Shown: piece after piece, positions 12,535 to 20,268 of the stretch
How the letters are laid out: every line of letters begins with the position of its first letter
Numbering within the stretch: position 1 is the first letter of the stretch
Virus record (IMG/VR): IMGVR_UViG_3300031707_004158
Coordinates: 1 to 46,027 of that record
From: a virus
Reading direction: 5' to 3' (one strand)
DNA: 46,027 nucleotides
Position numbers and translations under genes: made by a program
The notes under the pieces: model-generated
The model's input: the letters and a program-made list of their open reading frames with translations, nothing else
Databases searched by the model: none
Told to the model about the DNA's origin: nothing

Positions 12535-13866
12535 TTATTTAGATTTTACAATTAATTTTTTCCAAGGAGTAGATGATTTTTGATTCTCATCAATTCCACC
12601 ACAGTAATGATCCACACCACCATATTTTGTGAGGACTCGTATCAACAGATTTTGATTCACACACTTCACCCTCCCGCCCTGATCCTGAATCGCTTTTTTT
12701 CTCGATAATTCTTCTTCAATGGCTGAAAATTCTTCTCCTGCACGGGTTGAAATCATACAAAGCACCCTATTTGCAGGAGAGAACACTCTCGACCTTTCGG
12801 TCAATATCATCTCCCATTCTCTATTTTCTGTTCGATCCCTTTTCCCTTTGCCGTGAAATATGTTAATCCATTTTTGTTGATATGGTCTATCCCAATGGAT
12901 TCCATCAAATTCCATCGGGGTGTGTGGATTAGGCAGAAACACTGAAGGAGAAGGTTTGACTACAAAATCTTGAATCCCTGGAATTTTATCAATCTTTTTA
13001 AACAAGATATGGAAGGCCATCCAGTCTTCTTCCGTTTCTCCTGGAAGGTCCAGGATAAAATAGAGAAAGATTCCTTTCCTCTTTTCTTTTATAGCCCTAT
13101 CTATGGCCTCAATAATTTGTTCATCCTCATAAGGCTTCCCGATTGATTTTCTAAGCCTCTCCGATAAACCCTCTATGCCTACTCTTGGAACAGCATCCGA
13201 TTTTTTAGAGATTCGATCAAGGCGAACATCGCTATCCTCACGGTGCTTACCTAATCGGTGACACATATCTGTGATTTCATCATTTCGAGAATGCAAGGTC
13301 GGTTCGGGAGAAAAGCAGGAAACACGCGGAGATTTTGTTTTCTTTAATTGCTCATATACTTCATCAAATGGCACTTCTCGGTATGGTTTCAAATGAGAAA
13401 CCGCACAGAAGTGGCATCTAAATTTACAGCCCCTTGCAATCTCAATTCGAGCAATTCCTTTTTGGTTTTCTAAAAGAAACCCTCTAAGCGGGTCCACATT
13501 TAGCCACTCCAGGGGAGGAGATTCTTTACCCTCAATAATTTTGGGAAGGATCTCCTCACCGTCACCACAAACTACATAATCAGCATAGGCCTGAAATGGG
13601 ACAGGATTAAAAGTGTTAAAACCACCTACTATGATTTTTGGTCTTTCAGTATCTCCTTTCCTAATTCCTGCTTTTCTCAGAAAATCTGCCAATAAATATA
13701 TATGTTCCCACCAAAAGCAAGAGAAGAGAAGCCAGTCAACATATTTTGCGGTTTTGGAAGTAACCCTGAAAAGGTTTTCTTTAGGAAGGCTGTTTAGGCA
13801 TAAGGCCATACCGTAGGAAAAGTCATCCCGGCCAAAAGAAAGATAGCCGATTTCCTCATTCTTCAA
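12535..13866 (-). CDS. Radical SAM protein with B12-binding-like N-terminus
   Basis: 443 aa with a TTG start at 13866, overlapping the end of the ParB-like gene. The radical SAM 4Fe-4S motif is Cys147, Cys151 and Cys154 (RGCKFRCHFC). Upstream, residues about 78-112 (IIVGGFNTFNP, then ADYVVCGDGEEILP) resemble the end of a cobalamin-binding Rossmann domain, though the cobalt-ligating DxHxxG is not seen. LYFILDLPGETEEDW (about 273-287) is the usual late radical-SAM strand motif. Such enzymes use SAM to generate a radical for methylation, thiolation or rearrangement. Pairing with a ParB-like gene recalls phage DNA- or nucleotide-modification neighbourhoods, but the substrate is unknown. Confidence 0.85.
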   Translation of the reverse strand: MKNEEIGYLSFGRDDFSYGMALCLNSLPKENLFRVTSKTAKYVDWLLFSCFWWEHIYLLADFLRKAGIRKGDTERPKIIVGGFNTFNPVPFQAYADYVVCGDGEEILPKIIEGKESPPLEWLNVDPLRGFLLENQKGIARIEIARGCKFRCHFCAVSHLKPYREVPFDEVYEQLKKTKSPRVSCFSPEPTLHSRNDEITDMCHRLGKHREDSDVRLDRISKKSDAVPRVGIEGLSERLRKSIGKPYEDEQIIEAIDRAIKEKRKGIFLYFILDLPGETEEDWMAFHILFKKIDKIPGIQDFVVKPSPSVFLPNPHTPMEFDGIHWDRPYQQKWINIFHGKGKRDRTENREWEMILTERSRVFSPANRVLCMISTRAGEEFSAIEEELSRKKAIQDQGGRVKCVNQNLLIRVLTKYGGVDHYCGGIDENQKSSTPWKKLIVKSK

Positions 13867-14491
13867 TCTTCACCTGACATTCATAGGATTTTTTCATTTT
13901 TTCAAAGACATTCAAAATCTCTTCACGCTTCCCAAGCCACATCCCTGGATGAAACGAAATGCGAGCAATGATATTAGGATCTTTTTCAGGAACCATCCCA
14001 CCACCATTCCCGCCTTGCTCTTTCTCTTCAAAGAACTCTTTCTCAAATTTTTCAAAGTCTATCTCCGGCAACTCCACATCAAACTTGATATCATTCAATT
14101 CCAATCCTTCCGAGTTCATGAATTCATAAAGCCCCTCGCCGGTCACATTGGCATAAATGGCCGAATAGATTAGCACCAATTTGGAAGCCTCCTTACGGTT
14201 ACGGCACGCTATAAAATTGGCGGGCAGTTCTTCGGGTACGGTATAACCTTCTTTCTCCAGTTCCATCATTACCTTGATCCGGTGGTATCCATCAAGGCAG
14301 TAAAGCTTCCCGTTGTTTGCCCAGACATTCAAGGTCTGAACGAAGGAGTTGTCTATGAGCGATGTCTTTAGTCGCCCGTAGGATTCCTTGGACATCTCCT
14401 TCAGGTCCTTGGTTTGGAGTATCTCCAGGGCCTTCCATTTCACGGGCTCGGTCTTTACGATCTTCGATTCAATGGAGCGATTGTCTTTCAT
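13856..14491 (-). CDS. ParB/sulfiredoxin-fold protein
   Basis: 211 aa, ATG 14491 with GGAG upstream. Residues about 33-120 carry the ParB/Srx signature: LKEMSKESYGRLKTSLIDN, then YCLDGYHRIKVMMELEKEG, followed by VPANFI and NRKEASKLVLIYSA. The DGYHR motif is the nucleotide-binding/active-site motif of stand-alone ParB-like proteins in phages, which hydrolyse or transfer phosphate or act on DNA. The C-terminus is acidic with a glycine stretch. It overlaps the radical SAM gene by 11 nt, so the two are likely made together and may act in one modification step. Confidence 0.85.
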   Translation of the reverse strand: MKDNRSIESKIVKTEPVKWKALEILQTKDLKEMSKESYGRLKTSLIDNSFVQTLNVWANNGKLYCLDGYHRIKVMMELEKEGYTVPEELPANFIACRNRKEASKLVLIYSAIYANVTGEGLYEFMNSEGLELNDIKFDVELPEIDFEKFEKEFFEEKEQGGNGGGMVPEKDPNIIARISFHPGMWLGKREEILNVFEKMKKSYECQVKIEE

Positions 14492-14543
14492 ATGAGGTTG
14501 AACTCCACAAAAGACATGGTTCGACCTTCATTGGTTCGCATTG

Positions 14544-15119
14544 CTACACGACACCTCTGGCCGCTCTTCCCGAGGTTCCCCCGGTGGCTTTGATTATGTT
14601 CTGTTTCTGCAATCCAAACTTCAGAATATTCTGAGCTGCAAGGTGATCTCTGTCATGGACTACGCCGCACGTCTCACACGTCCACACACGGGCAGAGAGC
14701 GTCAAACGAGCATTCACCTTGCCACAAGTACACATCCGGCTTGAAGGCTCGAAACGGCCTATCTCCAGATAGTTCTTGCCACTGTCTGCAAGTTTGTACT
14801 GGAGCATCCGGTAGAAGTCCCCAAGCCCTAAATCAGAAATGCTTTGCGCCAGACAGTGATTTTTTACCATGCCCTTGATGTTCAGATCTTCGCACACAAC
14901 AGTATCGAAGCGGTTGACTATCCCACTTGTCGTTTTGTGCAAAAAGTCCTTTCTCTGGTTCGCTACGTGTTCATGTTGCAGCGCAAGCTGAAGAACTACC
15001 TTGCGTCTGTTCGCGCTTCCCTTCACCTTCCTGCTTGCCCGGCGCTGCAAAACCTTCAGCCTACCGAGTGCCTGCTTTAAATGCTTCGGGTTTTCGGGCA
15101 GTTTTGCCCGATGCCCGGT
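14544..15119 (-). pseudogene. tnpB: 5'-truncated IS200/IS605-family tnpB (OrfB)
   Basis: About 192 codons homologous to the C-terminal half of TnpB. The frame is open from the LPENPKHLKQALGRLK segment through RRASRKVKGSANRRKV, motif II Glu in VCEDLNIKG, the zinc finger CTCG/CETCG, and motif III Asp in DRDHLAAQNIL. The N-terminal half with the first RuvC catalytic Asp (GxDxG) is missing; the sequence runs into the end of a phage lipoprotein gene instead. No tnpA is present. It is probably an inactive remnant, though an internal TTG start at 15050 could still give a 168-aa protein. Confidence 0.85.
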
Positions 15120-15139
15120 ATCAGTGATTTGCCAATAAA

Positions 15140-15559
15140 TTATAAGGCGACAAATGCCGGGAGATATTTCAGAACCTGAGTCCAGACCTGCGGTGCATAT
15201 TGGCTAATAATGGCCTGTATTAGCGGCTCAATAAGTTTTCCCACCAAAACCACAATCCTTCCCGCATCCGGTTCTGTCATCTTGCCCTGATCCCTACCGT
15301 AAATTTTGGCGAATCCGTCCAGGGCAGCCATAGCGGTCGCAAAGGAGACAGGCAATTTCTCGTTTAATGCACTTCCCAAACCTTCCCTGATGGCTGCACT
15401 ATTCATCTCCCAATGCTTCATCACCTGCTTGGCCGAAGAGACTGTATTCTTAGCATTCTGGTCATCAAAATTTATAATTTCTTTTTGGAAAGCCGCACAA
15501 CTTATGAGAGATAATGACAAAATAACTGCAAGAAAAACCAACATAAATTTTCTTTTCAT
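15140..15559 (-). CDS. Lipoprotein in the lysis region
   Basis: 139 aa, ATG 15559, AGGAGG upstream. Signal peptide with lipobox LISC (Cys21). The mature part has amphipathic helices (about 35-60 and 110-139), with a hydrophobic Val/Leu/Ile-rich C-terminus (LIEPLIQAIISQY). It follows the metallophosphoesterase and holin-like genes. A spanin or lysis-associated role is possible by position, but no spanin-type partner frame is evident. Confidence 0.75.
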   Translation of the reverse strand: MKRKFMLVFLAVILSLSLISCAAFQKEIINFDDQNAKNTVSSAKQVMKHWEMNSAAIREGLGSALNEKLPVSFATAMAALDGFAKIYGRDQGKMTEPDAGRIVVLVGKLIEPLIQAIISQYAPQVWTQVLKYLPAFVAL

Positions 15560-15570
15560 GTATCCTCCTT

Positions 15571-16299
15571 CTAAGCAAAATTATGATAGGTTAGTTGTTC
15601 ATCCTCGATGGTGTATCCCCCTCTATGCTGGCCTATCCAGCAATCATCATTGTGAGAAAATCCGACTTCCTCTCCAAAATGAGTATGTCCCCAGACCATA
15701 TGAATTCTGCGATCATTTGCCCATCCATTGTACATCTGTCGAACCTCCTGATGCTTCCCTGGATTAACATCCGACCTTGCCGAAGTGGGATCATGAAGTC
15801 CAAAAACCCTTTGCCCTATACCCGCCCAAATGTATCGAACAAATGCCCTTCCTATCCATCCAGCCTGATCGCAGGCCCAATCCCCTCGATGACCGTGAGT
15901 AAGGAAGAGAATCTTTCTGGAAGGGAGTAAGAGTTTGAGAGCATCAGGATAGGGTAGAGATCCATCATGATTGCCCACCAATTGAATAACTCTTCTCTGC
16001 ACTCTAAATTGTTCTATCAATTGGCACACCAAAGGATGAGCCCTTACAATCTCAGATGAGTCACCATTTTCCCAAAGATCAAGGTAATCTCCAAGAAGGA
16101 TAAGAGTGAATCCTTGTCCAAGGAAACCCCCGACAACCGTAATAAAATCCTTATCATTCCCCCTAAAATCATCTGCCTCATCCCCAATTCCTAAATGAAG
16201 ATCGGAAATGACAAGTGCCTTGAAGCCTGGAGGACAATTGAACTCAGCACAGTCTTGATACAGAGAATCAAGGGTTTTTTGGATTCGTTCAATGCTCAT
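15571..16299 (-). CDS. Calcineurin-like metallophosphoesterase (LpxH-like)
   Basis: 242 aa. All five metal-binding motifs are present: Asp33 and His35 (SDLHLG), Gly-Asp71-x-x-Asp74 (LGDYLD), Asn110-His111-Asp112 (GNHD), His135/His137 (THGHRGD) and His205/His207 (GHTH). Overall layout and length resemble UDP-2,3-diacylglucosamine hydrolases and related two-metal phosphoesterases. The start overlaps the holin-like gene (ATGA). Substrate unknown; a role in lipid, cell-wall precursor or nucleotide turnover during infection is possible. Confidence 0.88.
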   Translation of the reverse strand: MSIERIQKTLDSLYQDCAEFNCPPGFKALVISDLHLGIGDEADDFRGNDKDFITVVGGFLGQGFTLILLGDYLDLWENGDSSEIVRAHPLVCQLIEQFRVQRRVIQLVGNHDGSLPYPDALKLLLPSRKILFLTHGHRGDWACDQAGWIGRAFVRYIWAGIGQRVFGLHDPTSARSDVNPGKHQEVRQMYNGWANDRRIHMVWGHTHFGEEVGFSHNDDCWIGQHRGGYTIEDEQLTYHNFA

Positions 16300-16496
16300 G
16301 GCTTTGTCCCTATGGGTGGCGGACTCTGTTTGATATAACTAAAAAAATTAACTGCAAATGGCCCTATAGCAATTACGAACAACTGCCATCCGTGTGGCGG
16401 AGTCGGTAGTGCAATAAGAACCAGAAGAATAGTTACTATTGCACTCGCACATGCTGAAGCCAATCCTTTTAACCATTCTCCCCAATTTAAGTTCAT
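16296..16496 (-). CDS. Small holin-like membrane protein
   Basis: 66 aa, ATG 16496, preceded by AAGGAGGTGA, a full match to the anti-Shine-Dalgarno. Two hydrophobic helices, about 9-30 and 37-54, are separated by a Pro-rich turn, with a short Pro/Lys tail. Size, topology, strong ribosome site and position in the lysis region fit a class II holin; no family signature distinguishes it from other small membrane proteins. Confidence 0.65.
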   Translation of the reverse strand: MNLNWGEWLKGLASACASAIVTILLVLIALPTPPHGWQLFVIAIGPFAVNFFSYIKQSPPPIGTKP

Positions 16497-16512
16497 TCTA
16501 CTTCACCTCCTT

Positions 16513-17073
16513 TTAGTAAATCGAAGTGCTTATCAGAATACGACCGTTATCAATAAAGTTGAGCTCAAGTACATTGTCACCAGCGGGTATACATCCATCC
16601 GGTACTGCTGGCGTAAAATACGATGGGATAAAAGGTAACTCTAAAATTCCATAATAAATGCTTCCGGTAATTTCACTTCTTCCCAGATACAGATATCCTG
16701 AAACGGGTGCGAACCTATATATGAAACTGGTACTGGGATCGACCGAAGTTATATATACTGATCCATAGGATTTGCTTTGTGGAACTCTGATTATATACGT
16801 CCTCTTTTGGCCTGTTACACCTTGAGTCATGTAATTTGTCAAACCCCAAGATAAAACCTGCGCATCCGGAGGAATGGGTATCGGTATTGGCGTAGGTGTT
16901 GGTATCGGTACAGGAGTCGGTATCGGGATCGGCACAGGGACTGGTGTTAACGGTTGAGTGGTAATAGTCACGATCCCCTGGGTATACTCCTTATTGTCAA
17001 TTATCAGTTTTACCTGAGAAAATGCCATGATGGGAATCAACAAAATCAACATCAACACGGTAATCTTTTTCAT
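16513..17073 (-). CDS. Secreted protein with Pro/Ile/Thr repeat linker
   Basis: 186 aa, ATG 17073 behind AAAGGAG. Signal peptide to about residue 19. Residues about 43-70 are an uninterrupted Pro-alternating repeat (PVPIPIPTPVPIPTPTPIPI), encoded by a hexamer-repetitive stretch at 16872-16945 that could expand or contract. A beta-rich C-terminal domain of about 115 aa follows. The layout is of a surface or periplasmic protein with an extended stalk. Function unknown; it is flanked by holin and endolysin genes. Confidence 0.75.
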   Translation of the reverse strand: MKKITVLMLILLIPIMAFSQVKLIIDNKEYTQGIVTITTQPLTPVPVPIPIPTPVPIPTPTPIPIPIPPDAQVLSWGLTNYMTQGVTGQKRTYIIRVPQSKSYGSVYITSVDPSTSFIYRFAPVSGYLYLGRSEITGSIYYGILELPFIPSYFTPAVPDGCIPAGDNVLELNFIDNGRILISTSIY

Positions 17074-17085
17074 GATATTCTCCTT

Positions 17086-17448
17086 TTAGCCTTCGAAATG
17101 GAAAGGATCAACAGGCGACTTCCATCTTCCTCCCCAAGTTCCTCCTCTTTTTTCCCATTCGGTGCCAAGGATCACATAAGAATCTTTGGGATTTTTTAGA
17201 TCAAAGCCCCATCTAATCTCATCCTTGCTAACAATGAAATCTCTGTCAGTATCCACGATAACCATATAGTCCTTGGCTTGCCACGTTTGATGCTTTCCAA
17301 ACTTTACTCCCGATCTCCCTGCATTGAATTCTATCAACTGATTTTCGGGTGAGCGCCAAAATGTAAAGCAGGCAATATAGATACCCGCCTCTTCATAAGC
17401 CCAGACTTCAAATTTTGCCGATTCAATGAAAAACTGGAGACGTGTCAT
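17086..17448 (-). CDS. M15-family peptidoglycan peptidase (endolysin)
   Basis: 120 aa from ATG 17448, directly after the stop of the 81-aa gene. The zinc-ligand pattern of M15 peptidases is visible: His53 in GKHQ, Asp60 in AKD, and His117 in DPFHFE. Before it lie the family's SGVKFGKHQ and GGTWGGRWKSPVDPFHF blocks. Such enzymes cleave the L-Ala-D-Glu or D-Ala links of peptidoglycan stems at the end of infection. There is no cell-wall-binding domain, typical for Gram-negative hosts. Confidence 0.85.
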   Translation of the reverse strand: MTRLQFFIESAKFEVWAYEEAGIYIACFTFWRSPENQLIEFNAGRSGVKFGKHQTWQAKDYMVIVDTDRDFIVSKDEIRWGFDLKNPKDSYVILGTEWEKRGGTWGGRWKSPVDPFHFEG

Positions 17449-17450
17449 TT

Positions 17451-17696
17451 TTACAATCCCGCCTTCCGGAGAAACCTCAGCGCCAGTTCGATTCTTTTGT
17501 GCAGGGAGGAGAACTCTTTTAATGCCTCCCCTATCGTAATGTGCCTTTTGACGAGTCTCCGGAAAACCCCTTCCATGCAGGAGGATGCCTGCCTGATCTG
17601 TTCCACGCATTCCCTTACCAATCGCAGCCTCCATATCAAAAAAAATATGGAGAAGCGGGCCTTGATCACTCTGAGTGTCCTTTCAAGCATTCCCAT
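17451..17696 (-). CDS. Small basic amphipathic protein in the lysis region
   Basis: 81 aa if started at ATG 17696, which overlaps the end of the 127-aa gene; ATG 17690 is an alternative. Residues about 8-24 (VIKARFSIFFLIWRLRL) form a hydrophobic and basic helix, then charged helices follow. No clear ribosome site, so it would depend on coupling. It may be a holin partner or membrane-targeting protein; it could also be non-functional. Confidence 0.5.
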   Translation of the reverse strand: MGMLERTLRVIKARFSIFFLIWRLRLVRECVEQIRQASSCMEGVFRRLVKRHITIGEALKEFSSLHKRIELALRFLRKAGL

Positions 17697-18066
17697 TTTT
17701 ATTTTTGTTGTTCTTCTTTGCCACAATAATCTTTGTGAGAGTCAACACCAAAAAAATCCCTGCTCCGCTTCCTCCTCCGTAAATTCCAGCGTTCTTAGCA
17801 GCCTGGACTTTGATGTCCGTGATATTGTCGGAGATACCGTCTATTTTGTCTCTGATCACCTTTATCTGTAAAAAAATATCCTGGTCTCTCTCTTGCCCGG
17901 CCTTGAAACCTTCCTCAATCTTGCCCTGCCATTTTCCAAGTTCGTATTCATCGACTTTGGCATAGACTTTGTGGTTGGAAAGATAATAAAAATTGGTGAA
18001 AAATCCCACGAGAAGGGTAACCAAGCAAGACATGGCCAAAATCTTGTGACAGTGTAGTAGGTTCAT
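17683..18066 (-). CDS. Two-helix membrane protein with coiled coil, holin-associated
   Basis: 127 aa, ATG 18066 with GGAGG. A first transmembrane helix (about 9-30), a coiled-coil-like middle (ELGKWQGKIEEGFKAGQERD, then IKVIRDKIDGISDNITDIKV), a second hydrophobic segment (about 95-113) and a Lys/Asn tail. The layout resembles hemolysin XhlA-like or holin-accessory proteins that sit next to endolysins. Confidence 0.65.
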   Translation of the reverse strand: MNLLHCHKILAMSCLVTLLVGFFTNFYYLSNHKVYAKVDEYELGKWQGKIEEGFKAGQERDQDIFLQIKVIRDKIDGISDNITDIKVQAAKNAGIYGGGSGAGIFLVLTLTKIIVAKKNNKNKNGNA

Positions 18067-18078
18067 TTTTTCGACCTC

Positions 18079-18867
18079 CTATATCTTCCACCCCTTGATG
18101 GTCAAAGCGATGGAGGTGAAAGTTGTGTTCGTCCCGTAATATTGAATATATCCGGACGCATCGCAGGCGACCTCCATGTCAGCGGAGATGTTGACCCCAG
18201 AAACCTGCGTCACGATTTCGGCTACATTGATGGCGTTCGCATTCCCCTTCTCTCTCAACCTGAACACGGATCCCGCAGCATCGTCCTGGACCGTCGCCTT
18301 GAATTTTATGAACCTCGCCTTTCCGGCCGGCACGACGGATGAGCAATTCAGATCCCTCCATGTCTCATCGGTAGTGAAGGATGTAAAGTCGACCGCCGCC
18401 GGATCGCCCCTGTCGACTTCGTAAGGAAGACCGGGAAGGATCAGAACTAGCATCTTCGTCGCCGTGATGGCGTATCCTATGATCTGAACATTGGCCAAAG
18501 GCTTGGTCTGAGTCAACGCCCCAGCGCTCGACGGGTCAAGATAGATCGGTCCCCCGATAGTTCCCCACGCCCATCCCGCATTCGTAATTTCTCCCATCCG
18601 GTGAATCCTGATCGTCCCGCTCCCGCCTTCTACCGCGATGCCATGGCACGGCTGCTTGGTTCCGTCTGCTTGGGCCTTCCACCATTTGCTATCGGAAGCT
18701 TTCAGGTACAATGCTTGGTAGGCGGTCACCGTCTCTCCGAGGATGCCAAGAATTCTCGTCGGCACCTGGTCATTAACGATCTGCATGTCCTGGGCAAGAA
18801 CAGAATCCCAGCCCTGAGTCGAGTATTCTATGTCGTGGAGATCATACTTATCGTTTGAGATTGTCAT
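18079..18867 (-). CDS. Tail-tip or fibre protein, DUF2190-like N-terminus
   Basis: 262 aa, ATG 18867 with GAGAGGTGA. Residues about 43-145 (GETVTAYQALYLKASDSKWW through GYAITATKMLVLILP) follow the DUF2190-type beta fold used in phage capsid and tail decorations. A Thr/Ala-rich C-terminal beta domain (about 155-262), with repeated short strands, looks like a receptor-binding or carbohydrate-binding module. It is the last structural gene before the lysis region, the usual place of a fibre or tip protein. Confidence 0.7.
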   Translation of the reverse strand: MTISNDKYDLHDIEYSTQGWDSVLAQDMQIVNDQVPTRILGILGETVTAYQALYLKASDSKWWKAQADGTKQPCHGIAVEGGSGTIRIHRMGEITNAGWAWGTIGGPIYLDPSSAGALTQTKPLANVQIIGYAITATKMLVLILPGLPYEVDRGDPAAVDFTSFTTDETWRDLNCSSVVPAGKARFIKFKATVQDDAAGSVFRLREKGNANAINVAEIVTQVSGVNISADMEVACDASGYIQYYGTNTTFTSIALTIKGWKI

Positions 18868-18879
18868 TTTTCACCTCTC

Positions 18880-20265
18880 TTATGCGTTCTTTTCACAATA
18901 TACCCAGACCAGAGGGGACTTATATATAATCCCGCCCTCCAAGCGGTAGTTCGACAAGTTAAAACCCACCTCACTTGCCAGAGACCCGTTGTCCGCAATG
19001 TTCATTGCCTGCGTGTATGTCCACGTAACAGCATCAATCGCACTTTGCGTCCTCTTCTTGGAAAATCCTGCCCAGACTTCAACCTCGAACAGTCCCTCAT
19101 AATCATCATCCGCAAGAGCAATTCCGGGCATCCCGATCCCAGCCCCCTTGCCTCGGTATCTTGGATCCCATGTCAGGATAATGTCCGTGTCGTATCTCGC
19201 CGCAAACTGGCTTCCGTTCGCCATGAAATTGGACGGCGTGTAAGGAGCCAGAGCCCATCCATGAACTAACAGCGAAAGCTCGGTAGATTCTAAAATATCT
19301 CCCGACTTCCTTGCGTTGAAGGGGACAAATTTGAATTTCCTTACCACGTTGGCGATAAGCTCTGAATTTGCGATCGTCAGCATGGACGAAAGGAAAAAAT
19401 AAAACTCCGTCCCCTCTGTATGAAGAACTCTCACCGTTCCATATCTTCCCCGAATCACGCCTCCGAGCTTGTACTGCTGACCGGTCAGCGGCGTGATGGA
19501 ATGAAAGGAAATGATCTCTGTCCCCAGCAGAGCGATGTTCTTCTGCCCGCTGAAAACTTCCGACCATGTGACAGATTCGATGTCGTCTGCATCCTTGACA
19601 AATTCAACGATAAAGCCGACATCCTCATCGATCGGATTGGTGTCTTCAGGATATGACCCGACGAGCGTTCCGTAAGGAACGATGTTAGAAACTCGATTGA
19701 GAAACAGATAGGATGCCCCTCCATCGATACTCATATAGACATCAAAACCCAAATCCTGATCGCCTTTCCGACAGGCCGCCGGAAGAATGGATATATTTTG
19801 TGACAGGACGTAGGGAGCCTCTCTGACGGACTGGTGGTCGAAGGGATAAGCGGTGTAATCTACCCCCGGAGGCCTCAAGTCTCTAATCTTGGAGAACTCC
19901 GAAAAAGCGTATATCTTTGAATACATGTCCTCCATGCAATGCAGGACGATGGCCTCCGATTCGAGGCTCTCTTCTTCTATCTGGAGAATGCGGCACACCA
20001 TCCCCGTGATCCCGTAGGGCGTATAATAAGCTTTGAAGCAGTCTCCAACCCGAAGGTTGAAAAGGTGCCGGTTGACCTTGATGTCGACCATCATGAAGGG
20101 GAACGACTGCTTCTGCAGTTCCTTCCTTCCCGCCCAGACCGCATTCTGGTTCGCCGTGAACATCCCGAACTGAATCGTCTTGCTCACGAGCCGACCCTGA
20201 ACGTCTCGATTTCCAATATCGGTTGCTACGGGATCAGCAGTGGATTGCAGAATGTCTATCGCCAT
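18880..20265 (-). CDS. Tail-tip protein (GTA-like phage-tail_3 family), C-terminal part of the J-type module
   Basis: 461 aa, start at 20265 four bases after the preceding gene. The block RVGDCFKAYYTPYGITGMVCRILQIEEE, shortened here to RVGDCF near 70, is the conserved domain found in J-like tail-tip proteins. LTGQQYKLGGVIRGRYGT (about 262-279), with its GxxxRG turn, is also typical. With the gene upstream it appears to make a J-type tail-tip protein in two pieces. It forms the tail tip that contacts the host. Confidence 0.78.
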   Translation of the reverse strand: MAIDILQSTADPVATDIGNRDVQGRLVSKTIQFGMFTANQNAVWAGRKELQKQSFPFMMVDIKVNRHLFNLRVGDCFKAYYTPYGITGMVCRILQIEEESLESEAIVLHCMEDMYSKIYAFSEFSKIRDLRPPGVDYTAYPFDHQSVREAPYVLSQNISILPAACRKGDQDLGFDVYMSIDGGASYLFLNRVSNIVPYGTLVGSYPEDTNPIDEDVGFIVEFVKDADDIESVTWSEVFSGQKNIALLGTEIISFHSITPLTGQQYKLGGVIRGRYGTVRVLHTEGTEFYFFLSSMLTIANSELIANVVRKFKFVPFNARKSGDILESTELSLLVHGWALAPYTPSNFMANGSQFAARYDTDIILTWDPRYRGKGAGIGMPGIALADDDYEGLFEVEVWAGFSKKRTQSAIDAVTWTYTQAMNIADNGSLASEVGFNLSNYRLEGGIIYKSPLVWVYCEKNA

Positions 20266-20268
20266 AGG

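Noticed and set aside
16872-16945. Hexamer-like GGTATC repeats as an element related to the pentamer arrays
   Set aside because: The 6-nt period is explained by the Pro-x coding repeat of the secreted protein on the opposite strand.
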